Source: Bulleidia extructa W1219 (lineage in GTDB: Bacteria > Bacillota_I > Bacilli_A > Erysipelotrichales > Erysipelotrichaceae). From it: a stretch of 64,000 nt of DNA. The DNA is taken from NCBI RefSeq assembly GCF_000177375.1, contig NZ_ADFR01000002.1:186001-250000 (forward strand). The letters run 5' to 3'. Shown piece by piece: positions 62,065 to 64,000 of this stretch. A program made the position numbers and the translations under genes. The notes under the pieces are model-generated. The model worked only from the letters and a program-made list of their open reading frames with translations, was not told the DNA's origin and ran no database searches. Numbering within the stretch: the stretch's first letter is position 1; the number at the start of each line of letters is the position of its first letter.

Positions 62065-62103
62065 AGTCGTTTTATAGTATTCTAAATACGACTACTATAT
62101 AAT
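62065..62103 (+). promoter_or_regulatory. Promoter of the 62124 gene with overlapping inverted repeat
   Basis: -10 TATAAT at 62098-62103. The inverted repeat AGTCGTTTT...AAATACGACT spans 62065-62093 and covers the -35 region, so a bound regulator would block the promoter. The regulator is unknown. Confidence 0.5.
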
Positions 62104-62123
62104 GAGAACAGTTAGGAGGTTAT

Positions 62124-63050
62124 ATGCCAAATCAAAAAGTATGTGATTTCGATTTACGCGAAGGCGGTATCTTCCACAATCGATTAGAAAAATTATCGGA
62201 TGGGCATTATATTTGTAAGCACTGCAAAGAAATTATTAAAGGATATGGCTTGCCCATTAAGTTTGATATCTTTCAAATGTTAGTGACAGCTCAACCAAAT
62301 ATGGTAGATACCGTCATGGATACCTATTTGAAACATCACAATCCTGAGGAAGTCATTGCAACCCATTATCCATTACCAAGCATCGCATTGCACCATGGGG
62401 AACACTGTATTAATGCACTATCCGCTTCACAAGTGGTTCCGGAATCACAAATTCCTACAACAGAAGCAGTAAAATCTATTTCTGAAATTGATAAAGAAGC
62501 CATCTCCAATATCCCAAATGCGGATGGCAGAGTGGGTAGTCAACAAGTCAAGGGGATGTTATTTGAAACCGAAGCAGCGATTTATTTCTTAAGTGATCAT
62601 TATGTTAATGTTCATCGCCTTGGTTATGTAAAACGCAATCAAGAACACACCGATCGTGTTGAAATTGAAACACCCACCAAAAAATTCACTTATAAAATAA
62701 AACACGCTGATTTATTTTTCTTAAGAGAACGCTTTTTCCAGAAAGTGAATAATGTTATCAATCATAAAGACAATAAATTGATCTTTATTAATAATGATAA
62801 TCAATACACTGTCACTCCCGGAATTTATGATGTTCCCAAAAATCTTCGTCCTGGTGAATATAGTGTCAAAGCCATTCGAGATGCCGGGCTTCATGTGAAA
62901 GATATCCATGGTCGTGTGACAGATTATTATGAATCCGAAAGTTCCATTGTTCTTCCCGAAGGTGGAATTCTTGAAGTCACTGGTGAATATCAATTAGAAT
63001 GGGTTGCCGGTTTAGGAAAATCGACCACAAAGAAAGAAAAAGAGGTCTAA
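62124..63050 (+). CDS. Unknown protein with N-terminal CxxC (DUF4428-like) motif
   Basis: 308 residues. The N-terminus contains Cys 7 and ICKHCKEIIKGYG (CxxC), compatible with a small zinc-binding module like DUF4428. The middle holds a PH-like segment (QQVKGMLFETEAAIYFLSDH), and the C-terminal half is beta-rich (NNDNQYTVTPGIYDVPKNLR). There is no signal peptide or membrane helix, so it is cytosolic. AGGAGG ribosome-binding site. It precedes the ECF S-component gene by 5 bp and is likely co-transcribed. Function unknown. Confidence 0.75.
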   Translation: MPNQKVCDFDLREGGIFHNRLEKLSDGHYICKHCKEIIKGYGLPIKFDIFQMLVTAQPNMVDTVMDTYLKHHNPEEVIATHYPLPSIALHHGEHCINALSASQVVPESQIPTTEAVKSISEIDKEAISNIPNADGRVGSQQVKGMLFETEAAIYFLSDHYVNVHRLGYVKRNQEHTDRVEIETPTKKFTYKIKHADLFFLRERFFQKVNNVINHKDNKLIFINNDNQYTVTPGIYDVPKNLRPGEYSVKAIRDAGLHVKDIHGRVTDYYESESSIVLPEGGILEVTGEYQLEWVAGLGKSTTKKEKEV

Positions 63051-63055
63051 CTGCA

Positions 63056-63559
63056 ATGAACACCAAACGTTTGACATTAATGGCTTTAATGATGGCCTTA
63101 GTGATTGTTCTATCCTCTTTCAGCCTACCGGTTCCTGGTGGTCACTTGTATTTAAATGATGTGGTGATTGTCTTAGCCTCTTTACTCTTTAGCCCTACAG
63201 AGGCGATGTTAGTTTGTGGATTTGGAGCTTTCTTAGGAGATTTTTTCTTTTATCCGGCTCCCATGTTTGTTTCATTAGTGACACATGGCTTACAAGGTTA
63301 TATGATTTCCTATTTAGCTCATTCTGATGGTCGACTGATTTCTAAAAAACGCAGCTTATTCGCTACTTGTATAGGCGCTTTGATCATGGTTTTAGGATAC
63401 ACTTTAGGGAGAGCTTTCGTTTATTCAACCTTAAAAACGTCTATCATTAAACTTCCATTTGAAATTTTACAAGCTTCTTTCGGAGTTGTCTTTGGTTATT
63501 TCTTACGCTATCGTATCGTTTTAAAACAAATAGAAGAAATAGTGAATGAATCACTCTAA
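63056..63559 (+). CDS. ECF transporter S component, copy 1
   Basis: 167 residues starting MNTKRLTLMALMMALVIVLS, with five or six membrane helices. N-terminal TLMALMMALVIVLSSFSLPV and GAFLGDFFFYPAPMF are typical of substrate-binding S components of energy-coupling-factor vitamin transporters. It would need the EcfA-EcfA'-EcfT module, not in the window. AGAGG precedes the ATG; an in-frame start at 62999 overlaps the upstream gene and is unlikely. Substrate not determinable. A near-identical gene follows. Confidence 0.87.
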   Translation: MNTKRLTLMALMMALVIVLSSFSLPVPGGHLYLNDVVIVLASLLFSPTEAMLVCGFGAFLGDFFFYPAPMFVSLVTHGLQGYMISYLAHSDGRLISKKRSLFATCIGALIMVLGYTLGRAFVYSTLKTSIIKLPFEILQASFGVVFGYFLRYRIVLKQIEEIVNESL

Positions 63560-63680
63560 CAAAGAAATTCCCTCTATTATCATTTTTAAAATTTACAATA
63601 TCCCAAAGATTTTCTTTAGATACCGATTAAACTGAATTCACAGTTTCATAAAAACCACAAAAAAGAGAGGTCTAACTGCA

Positions 63681-64000
63681 ATGAATACCAAACGTTTGAC
63701 ATTAATGGCTTTAATGATGGCCTTGGTGATTGTTCTATCATCTTTCAGCCTGACGGTTCCCGGTGGTCACTTATATTTGAATGATGTAGTGATTGTCTTA
63801 GCCGCCTTATTATTCAATCCAAAAGATGCCTTGTTAGTTTGTGGACTTGGTGCCTTCTTAGGAGATTTTTTCTTTTATCCAACCCCCATGTTTGTTTCAT
63901 TAGTGACACATGGCTTACAAGGTTATGTGATTTCCTATTTAGCTCATTCTGATGGTCGACTGATTTCTAAAAAACGCAGCTTATTCGCTACTTGTATAGG
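63681..64000 (+). CDS. ECF transporter S component, copy 2 (partial)
   Basis: First 106 residues; cut by the window edge. Identical to copy 1 through MNTKRLTLMALMMALVIVLS, diverging in the middle (AALLFNPKDALLVCGLGAFL against ASLLFSPTEAMLVCGFGAFL) and again almost identical from MFVSLVTHGLQGY onwards. The ribosome-binding site and about 20 bp upstream are shared with copy 1. It is a tandem duplicate. Confidence 0.85.
   Translation, partial: MNTKRLTLMALMMALVIVLSSFSLTVPGGHLYLNDVVIVLAALLFNPKDALLVCGLGAFLGDFFFYPTPMFVSLVTHGLQGYVISYLAHSDGRLISKKRSLFATCI

Overview
The window is a 64-kb, low-GC, AT-rich chromosome segment of a Gram-positive Bacillota bacterium. Lipobox lipoproteins, choline-binding-type cell-wall repeats, BceRS-BceAB, a split transketolase, YdjGHI-like proteins and a rpsF-ssb-rpsR order all fit. 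The overall style suggests the Erysipelotrichaceae (Bulleidia/Solobacterium-like); that placement is an inference from gene content, not a measured phylogeny. No rRNA is present. Four tRNAs are found (Leu-TAG, Val-GAC, Lys-CTT, Thr-CGT).

Layout. 0-4 kb: small unknown genes, gpmA, a purine permease under a guanine-type riboswitch, and a lipoprotein. 4-8.5 kb: a complete Mn/Zn ABC transporter (binding protein, ATPase, two permeases) ending in its own DtxR/MntR regulator, with a matching operator at the promoter. 8.7-23.4 kb: housekeeping genes (pepV, rpsF-ssb-rpsR, Lrp-aminotransferase-uvrB-ctpA, ftsX-ftsE-yitT, a FemX-type transferase, an M23 hydrolase, ybaK, tcdA). 23.5-24.2 kb: a ~0.65-kb integrase-less element flanked by 31-bp direct repeats at the 3' end of tRNA-Leu. 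24.3-31.6 kb: an oxidoreductase, lipoproteins, a degenerate AlaX-type protein, an MBL-fold hydrolase, pyrR, xpt and three tRNAs. 31.9-35.1 kb: a small type I-E-like CRISPR array without cas genes, interrupted by a 3.1-kb plasmid fragment (truncated MobL relaxase, RelBE-like toxin-antitoxin, small cargo genes, truncated replication primase) that starts and stops exactly at CRISPR repeats. 35.2-47 kb: a secreted protein, a lipoprotein paired with a sigma-like/transmembrane/SH3 fusion, an O-methyltransferase, the YdjGHI-like trio and the BceRS-BceAB peptide-antibiotic module. 47-56 kb: split transketolase, then an amino-sugar locus (mannose-family PTS IIB/IIC/IID/IIA, AraC-type regulator, AgaS-like SIS protein, NagA/AgaA deacetylase) with a consensus cre site. 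56.3-60.8 kb: the str operon (rpsL-rpsG-fusA-tuf). 60.8-64 kb: a choline-binding-repeat protein, an unknown CxxC protein, and two tandem ECF-transporter S-component genes, the second cut by the window edge.

The most notable observations are these: (1) the plasmid fragment captured between CRISPR repeats, whose 33-bp edges have exactly spacer length and lie in frame in the relaxase and primase genes, as expected for recombination between CRISPR spacers and their protospacers; (2) the tiny att-flanked element at tRNA-Leu carrying two membrane micropeptides and a ribbon-helix-helix-like protein; (3) a recurring promoter geometry in which the -10 box ends six or seven bases before the ATG with no Shine-Dalgarno sequence, suggesting leaderless mRNAs; (4) a membrane-anchored sigma-like protein with an outer SH3 domain; (5) an AlaX-family protein that has lost its HxxxH zinc motif; and (6) a mosaic tandem duplication of an ECF S component. 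All product names rest on reading the sequence and recognising motifs; no database search was run.
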